Shown piece by piece: positions 8,600-18,200 of a stretch of DNA of 64,000 bases. Source of the DNA: Pseudomonas fluorescens (GTDB taxonomy: Bacteria; Pseudomonadota; Gammaproteobacteria; Pseudomonadales; Pseudomonadaceae); NCBI RefSeq assembly GCF_001902145.1, contig NZ_MRST01000018.1:62001-126000 (forward strand), given 5' to 3'. The stretch's first letter is position 1. Each line of letters starts with the position of its first letter. The position numbers were made by a program, and so were the translations under genes. The notes beneath the pieces were generated by a model, which saw nothing but the letters and a program-made list of their open reading frames with translations, was not told the DNA's origin and did not search any database.

Positions 8600-9868
8600 A
8601 TGAATAAACGTATTGTCGTGACGGGCATGGGCGCGCTGACGCCGCTGGGGTCGAGCGTGGAATCCACTTGGCAGCGCTTGCTGGACGGGCAGTCGGGCAT
8701 CCGCCGTTTGCCGCAAGAGTTGATCGGTGATCTGGCGGTCAGCATCGGCGGCCAGGTGCAAAGTGTGTTGCAAGACCCCGAAGCCGGTTTTGATCCTGAT
8801 CGCCTGTTGGCAGCCAAGGAACAACGCAAGATGGACCGCTTTATCCTGTTCGCCCTGGCGGCCGCAGATGAAGCCCTGAAGCAGGCCAATTGGGCCCCCG
8901 AAACGCCCGAGGAGCAGGAACGCACGGCGACCATCATCGCCTCCGGTGTCGGTGGTTTCCCAGCCATTGCCGATGCGGTGCGCACCACCGACAGCAAGGG
9001 CCCGCGTCGTTTGTCGCCCTTCACCATTCCATCGTTTCTGAGCAACATGGCGGCCGGGCATGTGTCGATCAACTATGGCTTGAAAGGCCCTCTGGGTGCC
9101 CCAGTAACCGCGTGTGCCGCCGGGGTTCAGGCGATCGGCGACGCAGCGCGAATGATCCGCGCCGGGGAAGTCGACGTCGCGGTCTGTGGCGGTGCCGAAG
9201 CGGCGATTCATCGCGTCAGCCTTGCCGGCTTCGCCGCAGCGCGAGCGTTGTCCAGCGATTTCAATGCCACGCCGGAGCGTGCTTCACGCCCCTTCGATCA
9301 GGCGCGCGACGGCTTTGTGATGGGCGAAGGCGCCGGCATTCTGGTGATTGAAGAGTTGGAACATGCCCTGGCGCGGGGTGCGCAGCCGATTGCCGAATTG
9401 GTGGGCTATGGCACCAGTGCAGACGCCTATCACATGACCGCAGGGCCTGAAGACGGTGACGGTGCGCGCCGGGCAATGACTCAAGCGTTGCGCCAGGCGG
9501 GCATCGAGGCGTCGCAGGTGCAGTATCTGAATGCCCACGCGACCTCTACACCGGTGGGCGACAAAGGCGAGCTGGCAGCGATCAAAACGGTATTCGGTAG
9601 CGGCGGCAGCCCGGCGATCAGCTCGACAAAATCCGCCACCGGCCACTTGCTCGGTGCCGCGGGGGGCATCGAAGCCGTCTTCACCGTGCTTGCCCTGCGT
9701 GACCAGATCGCGCCGGTAACACTCAACCTGGAAAACCCGGACGCCCTCGCCGACGGCCTGGACATGGTGCGCGATGAGGCGCGGCCCATGCCGATTGAAT
9801 ATGCGCTGTCCAATGGCTTCGGCTTTGGCGGCGTGAACGCCAGCGTACTGTTCCGACGCTGGATATAA
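8600..9868 (+). CDS. fabF: 3-oxoacyl-ACP synthase II, FabF type
   Basis: 422 residues from the ATG at 8600, with AGGAG about ten bases upstream. The protein is a complete condensing enzyme that extends acyl-ACP with malonyl-ACP: nucleophile Cys172 in VTACAAGVQAIG, His313 in NAHATSTPVGD and His349 in KSATGHLLGAAGG make the Cys-His-His triad. MGEGAGILVIEEL and the C-terminal NGFGFGGVNASV are also family hallmarks. It is not in a fab operon: no acpP, fabD or fabG flank it, and it stands divergent from an HxlR regulator with a RidA gene behind it. It is therefore probably an accessory FabF, used in a special acyl-chain pathway or under a special condition. Confidence 0.92.
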   Translation: MNKRIVVTGMGALTPLGSSVESTWQRLLDGQSGIRRLPQELIGDLAVSIGGQVQSVLQDPEAGFDPDRLLAAKEQRKMDRFILFALAAADEALKQANWAPETPEEQERTATIIASGVGGFPAIADAVRTTDSKGPRRLSPFTIPSFLSNMAAGHVSINYGLKGPLGAPVTACAAGVQAIGDAARMIRAGEVDVAVCGGAEAAIHRVSLAGFAAARALSSDFNATPERASRPFDQARDGFVMGEGAGILVIEELEHALARGAQPIAELVGYGTSADAYHMTAGPEDGDGARRAMTQALRQAGIEASQVQYLNAHATSTPVGDKGELAAIKTVFGSGGSPAISSTKSATGHLLGAAGGIEAVFTVLALRDQIAPVTLNLENPDALADGLDMVRDEARPMPIEYALSNGFGFGGVNASVLFRRWI

Positions 9869-9939
9869 GCCGGGGTTTGCCCTTGGGCTGAATTTCACCG
9901 ACCATGGCGCCTTTCTGTTCCTGCCAACACGAGGTGCCC

Positions 9940-10320
9940 ATGGCCAACCACGACCTGTCTTATACCCCTGACCCGGACGCCGATTCCATCTCCTCCGACG
10001 TGATCGGCTTCAACGGCATCCTGGTCTCCACCCAGATTCCCACCCATGCCGATGGCAGCCTGGAGCTGGGCGATATCACCCTGCAAAGCGAGTGCACTCT
10101 GCAAGCGCTTAAAGTTGCCTTGGAAAAGGCTGGCAGTTCGATGGACCGGGTCATGCACCTGACCATTTACCTCACCGACATGGCCGACCGTGCTGCGTTC
10201 AACGAAGTCTACAAGCGCTTTTTCGCCAAGCCCTGGCCAGTGCGGGCAGCAGTGGGCGTTGCCGCCTTGGCGGTGGACGGTATGCGGGTGGAAGTGACGG
10301 CGATGGCTGCCAAGGCTTGA
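9940..10320 (+). CDS. RidA/YjgF-family enamine deaminase-like protein
   Basis: 126 residues from the ATG at 9940; the frame opens earlier at 9904 but the preceding residues are not family-like. The C-terminal half holds the conserved RVMHLTIYLTDMADRAAFNEV and WPVRAAVGVAAL, with the arginine that in RidA contacts the substrate carboxylate. RidA proteins hydrolyse reactive 2-aminoacrylate-type enamines. The segment FNGILVSTQIPTHADGSLEL matches the family's substrate-pocket region. It follows fabF by 71 bp on the same strand and may be co-transcribed; whether it has a role in that pathway is unknown. Confidence 0.87.
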   Translation: MANHDLSYTPDPDADSISSDVIGFNGILVSTQIPTHADGSLELGDITLQSECTLQALKVALEKAGSSMDRVMHLTIYLTDMADRAAFNEVYKRFFAKPWPVRAAVGVAALAVDGMRVEVTAMAAKA

Positions 10321-10940
10321 ATCTGTGGTGCCGTTAGCGCCGATCTGATCGTAATGTCGAACGCGGTCAAAAAGGTGGGAGCTGGCTTGGCTGCGATAGC
10401 CATAGGTATCTACACAACTCTGTAGCGCTCAACGGTAATCACGATGCGAAGCGAGCCGCTCTTGATCTTGATCTGCTTTTGATCTCAGGCGCCCCGTTAA
10501 ACCACGCTGGCCGGAATTCGACAGTGATTTGGGGGGTAAACCGGCAGGGATGCCGGTTTAGCCGCCCCGCGCCATGGATGGCGCGTGGCGGCGGCCCCCC
10601 AAATCACTGGCGGATTACGGGCACACCGAGCCTGAGCGAGGTGCCGAGTGGTGGGGCAAGAGCGTTTTGCTTACTTTTGCGCTTTTCAAAAGTGAGCCGC
10701 TGTAAAAGCGGAACCCTAAGTGGCCGTTACCGCAGGAATGGATATGTACACGGTCCAGCTGTGTTGACTGTCAGGCCGTCTTCGCAGGCAAGCCAGCTCC
10801 CACATTGGTTCTTCGTTGCGTTGAGTAATGCGTTCGCTCAACGGACTTGCATTAGGCCCGACAGCCCTGCGGTAGATGCCGCCCAGGCATTTCACGGCTA
10901 CAATGCGCGCCTCAACCGTGACAAGCCTGACTAAAAAACT
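10321..10940. repeat. Gene-free stretch with a structured P. fluorescens-type intergenic repeat
   Basis: 620 bp without a credible gene. A 13-bp perfect inverted repeat, GTGATTTGGGGGG (10524-10536) and CCCCCCAAATCAC (10595-10607), encloses two smaller hairpins: AAACCGGCA/TGCCGGTTT (10538-10559) and GCGCCAT/ATGGCGC (10569-10584). About 90 bp further on is ACTTTTG/CAAAAGT (10673-10693). The downstream segment (GGTGCCGAGTGGTGGGGCAA at 10641-10660) is one I recall as frequent in fluorescent-pseudomonad intergenic DNA, so this is likely a dispersed repeat. Two REP-like halves flank it: GTGGGAGCTGGCTTGGCTGCG near 10375 and its near-inverse near 10788-10804. A promoter for the next gene must lie at the right end. 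Confidence 0.6.
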
Positions 10941-12920
10941 ATGTCCTTGCCCAAGCATCACCTGGAATTGCTCAGCCCTGCCCGCGATGTCGCCATTGCG
11001 CGCGAGGCTATCCTGCACGGCGCCGACGCCGTTTATATCGGCGGGCCGAGCTTCGGCGCCCGCCATAATGCCTGTAACGAGGTGAGCGATATCGCTCAAC
11101 TGGTGGAATTCGCCCGCCGTTACCACGCCCGCGTCTTCACCACCATCAACACCATCCTGCATGACAACGAGCTGGAACCGGCGCGCAAGCTGATCCATCA
11201 GCTCTACGATGCCGGTGTCGATGCGCTGATCGTGCAAGACCTGGGCGTGATGGAGCTGGATATTCCGCCGATCGAGCTCCACGCCAGCACCCAGACCGAC
11301 ATCCGCACCCTGGGCCGGGCCAGGTTTCTCGACCAGGCTGGTTTCTCGCAGTTGGTACTGGCCCGCGAGTTGAACCTGCAAGAGATCCGCGCCATCGCCG
11401 ACGAGACCGATGCCGCCATCGAGTTCTTTATCCACGGCGCCCTGTGCGTAGCGTTCTCCGGGCAGTGCAATATCTCCCACGCGCAAAATGGCCGCAGCGC
11501 CAACCGTGGCGACTGCTCCCAGGCCTGCCGCCTGCCCTATACCCTGAAAGATGACCAAGGCCGCGTGGTGGCCTTTGAAAAGCATCTGCTGTCGATGAAA
11601 GACAACAACCAGAGCGCCAACCTGCGCGCCCTGGTCGAAGCGGGTGTGCGTTCGTTCAAGATCGAAGGCCGCTACAAGGACATGGGCTATGTGAAGAACA
11701 TCACCGCCTACTACCGCCAGCGCCTCGACGAGATCCTCGAAGACCGCCCGGACCTGGCCCGCGCTTCCAGCGGCCGTACCGCGCACTTCTTCATGCCCGA
11801 CCCGGAAAAAACCTTCCACCGTGGCAGCACCGATTACTTTGTCAGCGACCGCAAGATCGACATCGGCGCCTTTGACACCCCGACCTTTACCGGCCTGCCC
11901 GTGGGCACCGTGGAAAAAGCCGGCAAGCGCGACTTGCAGGTGGTCACCCATGAGCCGCTGTCCAACGGCGACGGCCTCAATGTGCTGATCAAGCGTGAGG
12001 TGGTGGGCTTTCGCGCCAACATCGCCGAGCCCAAGGGTGAGTTCGAGGAAGACGGTGAGAAGCGCTACCGCTACCGCGTCGAGCCCAACGAAATGCCGGC
12101 CGGCCTGCATCAACTGCGTCCGCATCACCCGCTCAATCGCAACCTGGACCACAACTGGCAACAGGCCCTGCTCAAGACCTCGGCCGAGCGCCGTATCGGC
12201 TTGTCATGGGTCGCATGCCTGCGTGAAGAGCAGCTGCAAATCACCGCGACCAGCGAAGAAGGCATCAGCGCCAGCGTCACCCTGCCCGGCCCGTTTGGCG
12301 TGGCCAACAAACCGGAACAGGCGCTGGACACCCTGCGCGACCTGCTGGGCCAACTCGGCACCACCGAGTACCACGCCACCCGTATCGAACTGGATGCGCC
12401 GCAGGCGTTCTTCATCCCCAACTCGCAGCTCAAGGCGTTACGCCGTGAAGTGATCGAAGCACTGACCGCCGCACGCGTCGCCGCACATCCGCGGGGTGGG
12501 CGCAAGGCTGAAACTTCGCCGCCGCCGGTGTATCCCGAGGCGCACCTGTCGTTCCTGGCCAACGTCTACAACCAGAAGGCCCGGGACTTCTACCACCGTC
12601 ACGGCGTGAAGCTGATCGACGCGGCCTTCGAAGCCCACGAAGAAACCGGCGAAGTGCCGGTGATGATCACCAAGCACTGCCTGCGTTTCTCGTTCAACCT
12701 GTGCCCTAAACAGGCCAAGGGTGTGACCGGGGTAAAGACCAAGGTGGCGCCGATGCAATTGATCCACGGTGACGAAGTGCTGACCTTGAAGTTCGACTGC
12801 AAACCCTGCGAAATGCACGTGGTGGGCAAGATCAAGGGGCATATCCTCGGCCTGCCGCAGCCTGGCAGCGCGGTGGAGCATTTCAACCCGCAAAACCTTA
12901 TCTACCAGGGCACGCACTAA
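10941..12920 (+). CDS. rlhA: U32-family 23S rRNA cytidine hydroxylase (RlhA/YdcP type)
   Basis: 659 residues, matching the long RlhA proteins (about 650) rather than the 330-450-residue tRNA or ubiquinone relatives. RlhA makes 5-hydroxycytidine at C2501 of 23S rRNA. The N-terminal barrel begins HHLELLSPARDVAIAREAIL and YIGGPSFGARHN. The cluster CNISHAQNGRSANRGDCSQA followed by CR contains the conserved U32 cysteines thought to hold an iron-sulfur cluster. The C-terminal part adds KHCLRFSFNLCPK and FDCKPCEMHV, with further cysteines. Older annotations call the family peptidase or collagenase, which is probably wrong. It appears monocistronic, with a REPIN directly after it. Confidence 0.85.
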   Translation: MSLPKHHLELLSPARDVAIAREAILHGADAVYIGGPSFGARHNACNEVSDIAQLVEFARRYHARVFTTINTILHDNELEPARKLIHQLYDAGVDALIVQDLGVMELDIPPIELHASTQTDIRTLGRARFLDQAGFSQLVLARELNLQEIRAIADETDAAIEFFIHGALCVAFSGQCNISHAQNGRSANRGDCSQACRLPYTLKDDQGRVVAFEKHLLSMKDNNQSANLRALVEAGVRSFKIEGRYKDMGYVKNITAYYRQRLDEILEDRPDLARASSGRTAHFFMPDPEKTFHRGSTDYFVSDRKIDIGAFDTPTFTGLPVGTVEKAGKRDLQVVTHEPLSNGDGLNVLIKREVVGFRANIAEPKGEFEEDGEKRYRYRVEPNEMPAGLHQLRPHHPLNRNLDHNWQQALLKTSAERRIGLSWVACLREEQLQITATSEEGISASVTLPGPFGVANKPEQALDTLRDLLGQLGTTEYHATRIELDAPQAFFIPNSQLKALRREVIEALTAARVAAHPRGGRKAETSPPPVYPEAHLSFLANVYNQKARDFYHRHGVKLIDAAFEAHEETGEVPVMITKHCLRFSFNLCPKQAKGVTGVKTKVAPMQLIHGDEVLTLKFDCKPCEMHVVGKIKGHILGLPQPGSAVEHFNPQNLIYQGTH

Positions 12921-12927
12921 CCGCTCT

Positions 12928-13027
12928 TGTAGGAGCGGGCTTGCCCGCGAAAAACCTGAGGACGCCGCGTTTCAACCAGATGCGCTGCGTTTTCGTTAAC
13001 GTTCTTCGCGAGCAAGCTCGCTCCTAC
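12928..13027. repeat. REPIN (paired REP sequences), overlapping the end of the EamA gene
   Basis: TGTAGGAGCGGGCTTGCCCG at the left and CGAGCAAGCTCGCTCCTAC at the right are inverted REP arms separated by about 55 bp, the usual doublet. The inner sequence has the orientation of the copies at 19959 and 47952. The right arm codes for the C-terminus of the neighbouring transporter, read on the reverse strand. Confidence 0.9.
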
Positions 13028-13904
13028 CCAGGTTGCGGGGCCACCACCAGCCCCGCTGCAACCCTGCCGCGGCCAACAGAATCGCCGCCACGCCCAGCCA
13101 TTGCAGCCACCCCAGGCGATGCCCGAACGCAATCCAATCCACAAAGATCGCCGCAATCGGGTAGATGAACGACAGTGCGCCGGTAATGGCCGTCGGCAGT
13201 TTCTGGATCGCGCCATACAGCAGTACATACATCAAACCCGTGTGCACCACCCCCAAGGTGACCAAGGCCGCCCACGTCGTGGTGGATGCCGGCAGGCCAT
13301 TCCAGGGCACCAGTGGCGCCAGCAATAGCGCGCCAGTCGTCACCTGGATCAATGCCATCAAATGCGGCGGTACTTCCTTGAGGCGCTTGATGATCAACGC
13401 CGCCACCGCATACAAAAATGCCGCACCCAGGGCCAGCGCGATGCCTACCAGGTAATCACCGCCACCCGTTTGTTCGCCATGGGCGGTGACAATCGCCAAC
13501 ATGCCCAGGAACGCCACGCTCAACCACGCCAGTTTCTGCACGGTGATTTTTTCACCGAGAAACACCGCCGCCAGCATCACCAGGATAAACGGCTGCACGT
13601 TGTACACCGCGGTGCTGATAGCGATGGAGGCACGGGAATAGGATTCGAACAGCAGCAACCAGTTGCCGACGATGGCCACGCCGCTGAGCACGGCCAGCCC
13701 CAGTTTTGTCCAACTGAGCAGGTCCAGGCGCAGGTAACCCAGCCAGGCGCACACCAGTACCAGCGTCAGCGCACCGATCACGCAGCGCCAGAACACCACC
13801 TCGATCACCGACACGCCAGACACCAGCACAAACCAGCCAATGCTGCCCGAGATCAGCATGGCGGCGACCATTTCCCACGACCCGCGACGGATGGATGAAT
13901 CCAT
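12996..13904 (-). CDS. EamA/DMT-superfamily membrane transporter with REPIN-encoded C-terminus
   Basis: 302 residues, predicted ten membrane helices in two EamA halves, starting from the ATG at 13904 with AGGAG upstream. Family features include VYNVQPFILVMLAAVFLGEK at the end of the first half and SFIYPIAAIFVDWIAFGHRL in the second. These inner-membrane proteins export or import amino acids and other metabolites; the substrate is not readable. The divergent Lrp/AsnC regulator is the likely controller, as is common for amino-acid exporters. The last residues, GRSELAREER before TAA at 12998, are translated REP sequence, so the native stop codon has probably been lost and replaced. Confidence 0.88.
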   Translation of the reverse strand: MDSSIRRGSWEMVAAMLISGSIGWFVLVSGVSVIEVVFWRCVIGALTLVLVCAWLGYLRLDLLSWTKLGLAVLSGVAIVGNWLLLFESYSRASIAISTAVYNVQPFILVMLAAVFLGEKITVQKLAWLSVAFLGMLAIVTAHGEQTGGGDYLVGIALALGAAFLYAVAALIIKRLKEVPPHLMALIQVTTGALLLAPLVPWNGLPASTTTWAALVTLGVVHTGLMYVLLYGAIQKLPTAITGALSFIYPIAAIFVDWIAFGHRLGWLQWLGVAAILLAAAGLQRGWWWPRNLGRSELAREER

Positions 13905-14012
13905 GATTGAGGCTCCTCAAGTGAGGCTCCAGTATGGCAATCTGTTCGCAACGGCTATAGCGACTAAAAAAGGCAAACCCCCGAAATCACCTTTTCTTAT
14001 TAGGCACAGACC

Positions 14013-14456
14013 ATGATCGACACCATCGACCAGCAATTGATCGCCGCTTTGATGGACGACTCGCGGTTGTCCCTCAAGGCCCTGGCAGGCATCACCGGGC
14101 TGTCCTCGCCAAGCGTCAGCGAACGCCTGCGGCGCCTGGAAGAACGCGGCGTGCTGACCCACTACACCGTCGACATCGACCCCAGGCACTTCGGCTACCT
14201 GCTGCAAGCCATCGTGCGCATCCGCCCCCTGCCCGGCAAATTGCAGGAAGTGGAGCGCCAGATCCAGGCGATCCCCGAATTCACAGAGTGCGACAAGGTC
14301 ACCGGGGACGACTGCTTTATCGCACGCCTACATGTGCGCACCATGGATCACCTCGACAGCTTGCTTGACCGTATCAATGCGTATGCCGAAACCAACACCG
14401 CCATCGTCAAGAAAACTCCGGTGAAACGGCGGTTGCCGCCGCTGTCGGATCAGTAA
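14013..14456 (+). CDS. Lrp/AsnC-family transcriptional regulator
   Basis: 147 residues. The N-terminal HTH DTIDQQLIAALMDDSRLS followed by GLSSPSVSERLRRLEERGVL is the AsnC type; the C-terminal RAM domain contains TECDKVTGDDCFIARLHV, where small effectors, usually amino acids, bind at the dimer interface. It is divergent from the EamA transporter with 108 bp between start codons, so autorepression plus amino-acid-dependent control of the exporter is the simplest model. A tail ending in KRRLPPLSDQ is unstructured. Confidence 0.9.
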   Translation: MIDTIDQQLIAALMDDSRLSLKALAGITGLSSPSVSERLRRLEERGVLTHYTVDIDPRHFGYLLQAIVRIRPLPGKLQEVERQIQAIPEFTECDKVTGDDCFIARLHVRTMDHLDSLLDRINAYAETNTAIVKKTPVKRRLPPLSDQ

Positions 14457-14479
14457 TGGCGATTGTTGTGTTTAGCGGC

Positions 14480-14655
14480 CTTCCTGTGGCGAGCAGGCCT
14501 TGTTGTGGCAAGTGTTTGTCGTGCCGAGCGGGCTTGCCCCGCGTTGGGGCGCGAAGCGGCCCTGATCCGGCCAATGAGGTCTGCCTGGTAGAACGCGGTG
14601 ACTGTTCTGGGGCCGCTTCGCAGCCCAACGCGGGGCAAGCCCGCTCGCCACAGGG
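14480..14655. repeat. Long inverted repeat of a second dispersed family
   Basis: GAGCGGGCTTGCCCCGCGTT (from 14526) and AACGCGGGGCAAGCCCGCTC (to 14647) are inverted copies, and the identity continues inward through GCGAAGCGGCCC / GGGGCCGCTTCGC. The loop between arms is about 45 bp. Partial copies of TGTGGCGAGC flank it. The element differs from the GTAGGAGCGAGCTTGCTCGC REPINs elsewhere in the window. It lies between convergent genes and could act as a bidirectional terminator. Confidence 0.75.
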
Positions 14656-14661
14656 GGGCGT

Positions 14662-14940
14662 TCAGTCACGCAGCTTTTTGGCTGCGCTCAGCAACCCATG
14701 AAACCTGGCATAGCGCGTCTCCAGCACCGACCGCTGTTCATCATCCGGCACATGGTGCACCTTGACCCCCATCCCCGACTGCAGCAGGTCTGCCCCCTGC
14801 CCAATCGCCATAAATCCCAACTTCGCCGCACCAATACAGGCGCTCAATTCACTGCCCTGCAAGGTGTATATCTCCCGCTCCCCGCGGCCCACCGTCGGAT
14901 CAATCCTGATCTTTGGTATGGCCGGCGTCCGCTGCGTCAT
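14662..14940 (-). CDS. Hypothetical protein, about 92 residues
   Basis: Reverse-strand frame with an ATG at 14940 (another at 14967). The product reads like a real compact protein: IYTLQGSELSACIGAAKLGF, QGADLLQSGMGVKVHHVPDD and a basic end ARFHGLLSAAKKLRD. There is no signal peptide or membrane helix, and I do not recognise a family. Its start overlaps the end of the small acidic gene at 14900-15034 by about 40 bp in another frame, suggesting the two are read from one message. Neither start has a strong ribosome site, so translation may depend on the upstream gene. Confidence 0.55.
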   Translation of the reverse strand: MTQRTPAIPKIRIDPTVGRGEREIYTLQGSELSACIGAAKLGFMAIGQGADLLQSGMGVKVHHVPDDEQRSVLETRYARFHGLLSAAKKLRD

Positions 14941-15034
14941 CCGGTTCTTTAAGCGGCACCTCGGCATCGTCCATCAACGAACCGGGGTCTTCATTTCCAG
15001 GATCGTTGGGACCTTCGTCCAGTTCTTTTGGCAT
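14900..15034 (-). CDS. Small acidic hypothetical protein (44 residues)
   Basis: A short reverse-strand gene starting with ATG at 15034, preceded by AAAGGAGACGCTC, a near-ideal ribosome site with about six bases of spacing. The product starts MPKELDEGPNDPGNEDPGSL and ends with TGA at 14902. It is very acidic, rich in Asp, Glu, Pro and Gly, and has no hydrophobic segment. It overlaps the following gene in a different frame. Support is the ribosome site and the overlap; no family is recognised. Confidence 0.5.
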   Translation of the reverse strand: MPKELDEGPNDPGNEDPGSLMDDAEVPLKEPDDAADAGHTKDQD

Positions 15035-15200
15035 GAGCGTCTCCTTTCTCTATCTGCCTTGGGTATCGATATCGGTTTCAGGCTTGAATATAGGTAAGGC
15101 GCTGCGCCCGGGGGTGAAGTTCCATCCAGTCGCTACGCGGTTGCGCCAAACCTCACTTGAACCACCCGGCACGCAGTGCGCCTGACTCAAACGTTAACCC

Positions 15201-18200
15201 TCAAGGAAAATGGCGCGGCCTATAATTGACGATTACGTCATGACTGGACGGAGAGCCACCCACGGGCGTCGTGTCGATGACTATTCTCTGGCCGTGGTTT
15301 TTAAAGACCTCATGAGGTGCGCCTGTGGCAGCCTCCTGTCGAATCAGGAAATTGGCCATCGACTTCGCTTCATCTGGCTTAAGTGCCGGATACCGTTGAT
15401 TGACTTTCGCTGCGAGACGATTTCGGTCATCCGTCACCGGGCTGGCGCCGTAGTTAAGGGTCACGGGGCCTTCGAACGCTTTGACCGGCCGATCGACAAT
15501 CTTCTGGAATTCGTGCGCGAAGGAGGTGCTGACACCATCCGCGCCGTGACATACCAGCAAGCGGACATTATCGTAGTGCGTGGGGTTTACCCCTTTTCCT
15601 TTCAACAAGTTAAACAGGCCTTCGGCGTCATACGCGACACCGTCAACCACGACGCGGGTCCCGTTGAACAGGTAGGGGTCTGCTTGGCCCGGCGCGAGGC
15701 CGTGGGCGGAAATGTTCAGGCGCTTGGTACCTTTGTAGGTGTCTTCAAAGGTGTGAATCTCGTTGCCGATAAAGATCAGATTCTCCATCGGGCCGCCCAT
15801 ACGCACCACATTGTCACTCGCCAACCCCCGGCTGAGCAGGCTGTCGTCGAGCGTGCCCGCGGCGCGACCGTTGACCAGGCTGGAACTGTCGGCGGTGAAG
15901 CCTTCCAGTGGTTTGCCATACATTTTTTGTTGCTGCGGGTCATAGGCATACCATTTATTGGTGGGTTCATCGAACATGGCCAATACTCTGCCTTCATTGC
16001 TGCCCTGCGCTGTCTTGACGGTGCCCTGGGCAATGTCGGGATGTTTGATCACATCCAGCACGTCCACGTTGCGCATCGCACCGCGCAAGTAATTGACGGT
16101 GTTTTGCCCGGCGGTGATCGTTCTGCGCGCGCCGGCCCAGAGACTGCGGGCCAGATCAGTGGCACCGTCTAAAGGGTTGAGGCTACCCACGGCCGTCCGC
16201 GCGACAATCTTGGCGACGTGACCTGCCTTGCTGAGAGCCGAAGCTCCGGACGCCACGGCCTTGGCGCCTTTGGCTGCGGCACCGACGCCCACAACGAAAC
16301 CAAAAATGTCCAGCATCAAGTCGTTAGCTGCCTCATCCAAATTGCCCTTTTGAAAGTTGACGATCGCCGAACGAAGTGGGATCAAGTTCAGGGCAATCTC
16401 ACTCGCGGTTTTATAGGTGGGCACTTCTGTATCGAAGGTGGTCACGCCTTTGGCGGCTTGCCTGGCAGCCGGCAGATCGATGTCCTTGATCACTGCATCG
16501 GCTATATAGGCGGTTCTTTCACTGCTGAAGCTACGTGGAATACCCGGGGTGCCCGTGCGTTCGTCGGTCAACTGCGGTGTGTACTCACCCGAAGGCGTGA
16601 TGACTTCGAACATTGTATAAGGGCGGCTGCCTACAGATGTACGCTCACCTGTCTGGAAGTCCCCCAGGTCGCGGCGCTTTAGAATCGTATTATTCAAGCG
16701 ATCAATCTCGTAAGTGTGGACTTGATCGTCGCGTTCAGTCTTGACCAGCACTCTTCCTTCAGTAACTCGCGATCGTCTGGGCTGCCCGTTATTTTCCCTG
16801 GCCAGGTTCATTTGCTTGGTGACGGTTATTTTCCCGTACTCCAGATTCTGACGGTCCTCGAGCGGCAGTGTCGAAATCAGGTGCTTGATCTGAGTTCTGG
16901 TGGTTTTTTCCAGATCAGCAGCGAAGCTCGAAAATGCCGCATTGAACGGCTGGGAAATATCCGGAAGCGACTTAAGCGACTTGAGCGCATTCAAGACCTT
17001 CGGGATATCGACGTCGGGCGATGAAGAAAACCATGAGCCTGGTTTTTGAGTGTTTGCGGCGGTATTGAGGCTTGGGACAAAGCTCCATGGCATCCACGCC
17101 AAGGCAGAGGTTCCCCAGTCACTATTGGCGCCTGGCGGCGTAGAGCGCAGTGCCCGTCCGTCCATGCACAGGTCCGCCACTGAATAGGGACCAGGGAAAT
17201 GCCTGTTTGGGGGTTGGAGGGTAATGCATTTTTTCTCGAACTGTTCGAGGGTCATCTCCGGAAGTTCTTTTTTCACCAAGGCGTACGTGAAATCACGCAT
17301 CCTCGGAGCCGTTGCAATCGAGGTTTGCGAGGCAGCCTTCAGTTCGTTGATCTGTGCATTGAACGCCGTACGTACTACCGTCATCGCTTCATTCGTTGAA
17401 GGAAACCCCATCCCATTGGCCACCGCCCAGTCCCTGAGCGCTTCGGTTTGAGCGAGGTATTCATGACGCTGTTCTTCACGTGTGACGGGAGCAATGCTGG
17501 CGTGCTTCATCACCTGCCAATACGTCATCGTCGCTGTCGCACCAGGGGATTTAGCTGCGATTCGCCTCGCGGCGGTCACAAAGCTGACCCAGCCATGCGA
17601 GCCCAGGACGATCTCATTCGGTATGTCTTTGACGAGCAACTCGGGGGCACGGCTGGACAGCAGCAGATGAGTATACGTGGAGGCGGTTTGCAGGTTGGTT
17701 GCCTTACCTCCCGTTACCAGCGCCAGGCGCAATTCGTTCACCACCGCCTGGGCGGTCTTGCCTGCGTTTTCGGCTGACATCAGCCGATACCCTTCGACGT
17801 TCAGGCGTGAGTTGGCCTGTCCAACCGTTACCTCGGCGTGCTTATCCTGGCTAATGGCAGCCAGCAGCCAATCATTTGCACTGCCCTTGATGGACTTCGC
17901 GTCGAAATGGGCTTTAAGGGCAGCGCCCAGCGTCCTGCCCTTGGGAGAATCGACCAGGTTGTCGATCAATTGCCGTGGGCTACGGGCCTCAGACGCGGAA
18001 ACCGGCCATTTATCCAACAGGTATTCGAGTACGTTCTTGAAGGCACCCAGCTCAATATCACCCACCTTGCCTTGCGCGAGTACGGCCCTCAGGTCCTGAT
18101 AGATTACCGGGTCGACAGGTTGAGGCCACCCCAGTGCCCCCGAGTAATCGCCATGCACCTGCGCGCGCGGTTCGGGGGTCATCAGTGCTTTAGCGAGGTT

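Noticed and set aside
10716..12161. A 481-codon reverse-strand frame overlapping the rRNA hydroxylase gene.
   Set aside because: It is antisense to a well-supported gene and lacks recognisable domains or a ribosome site.
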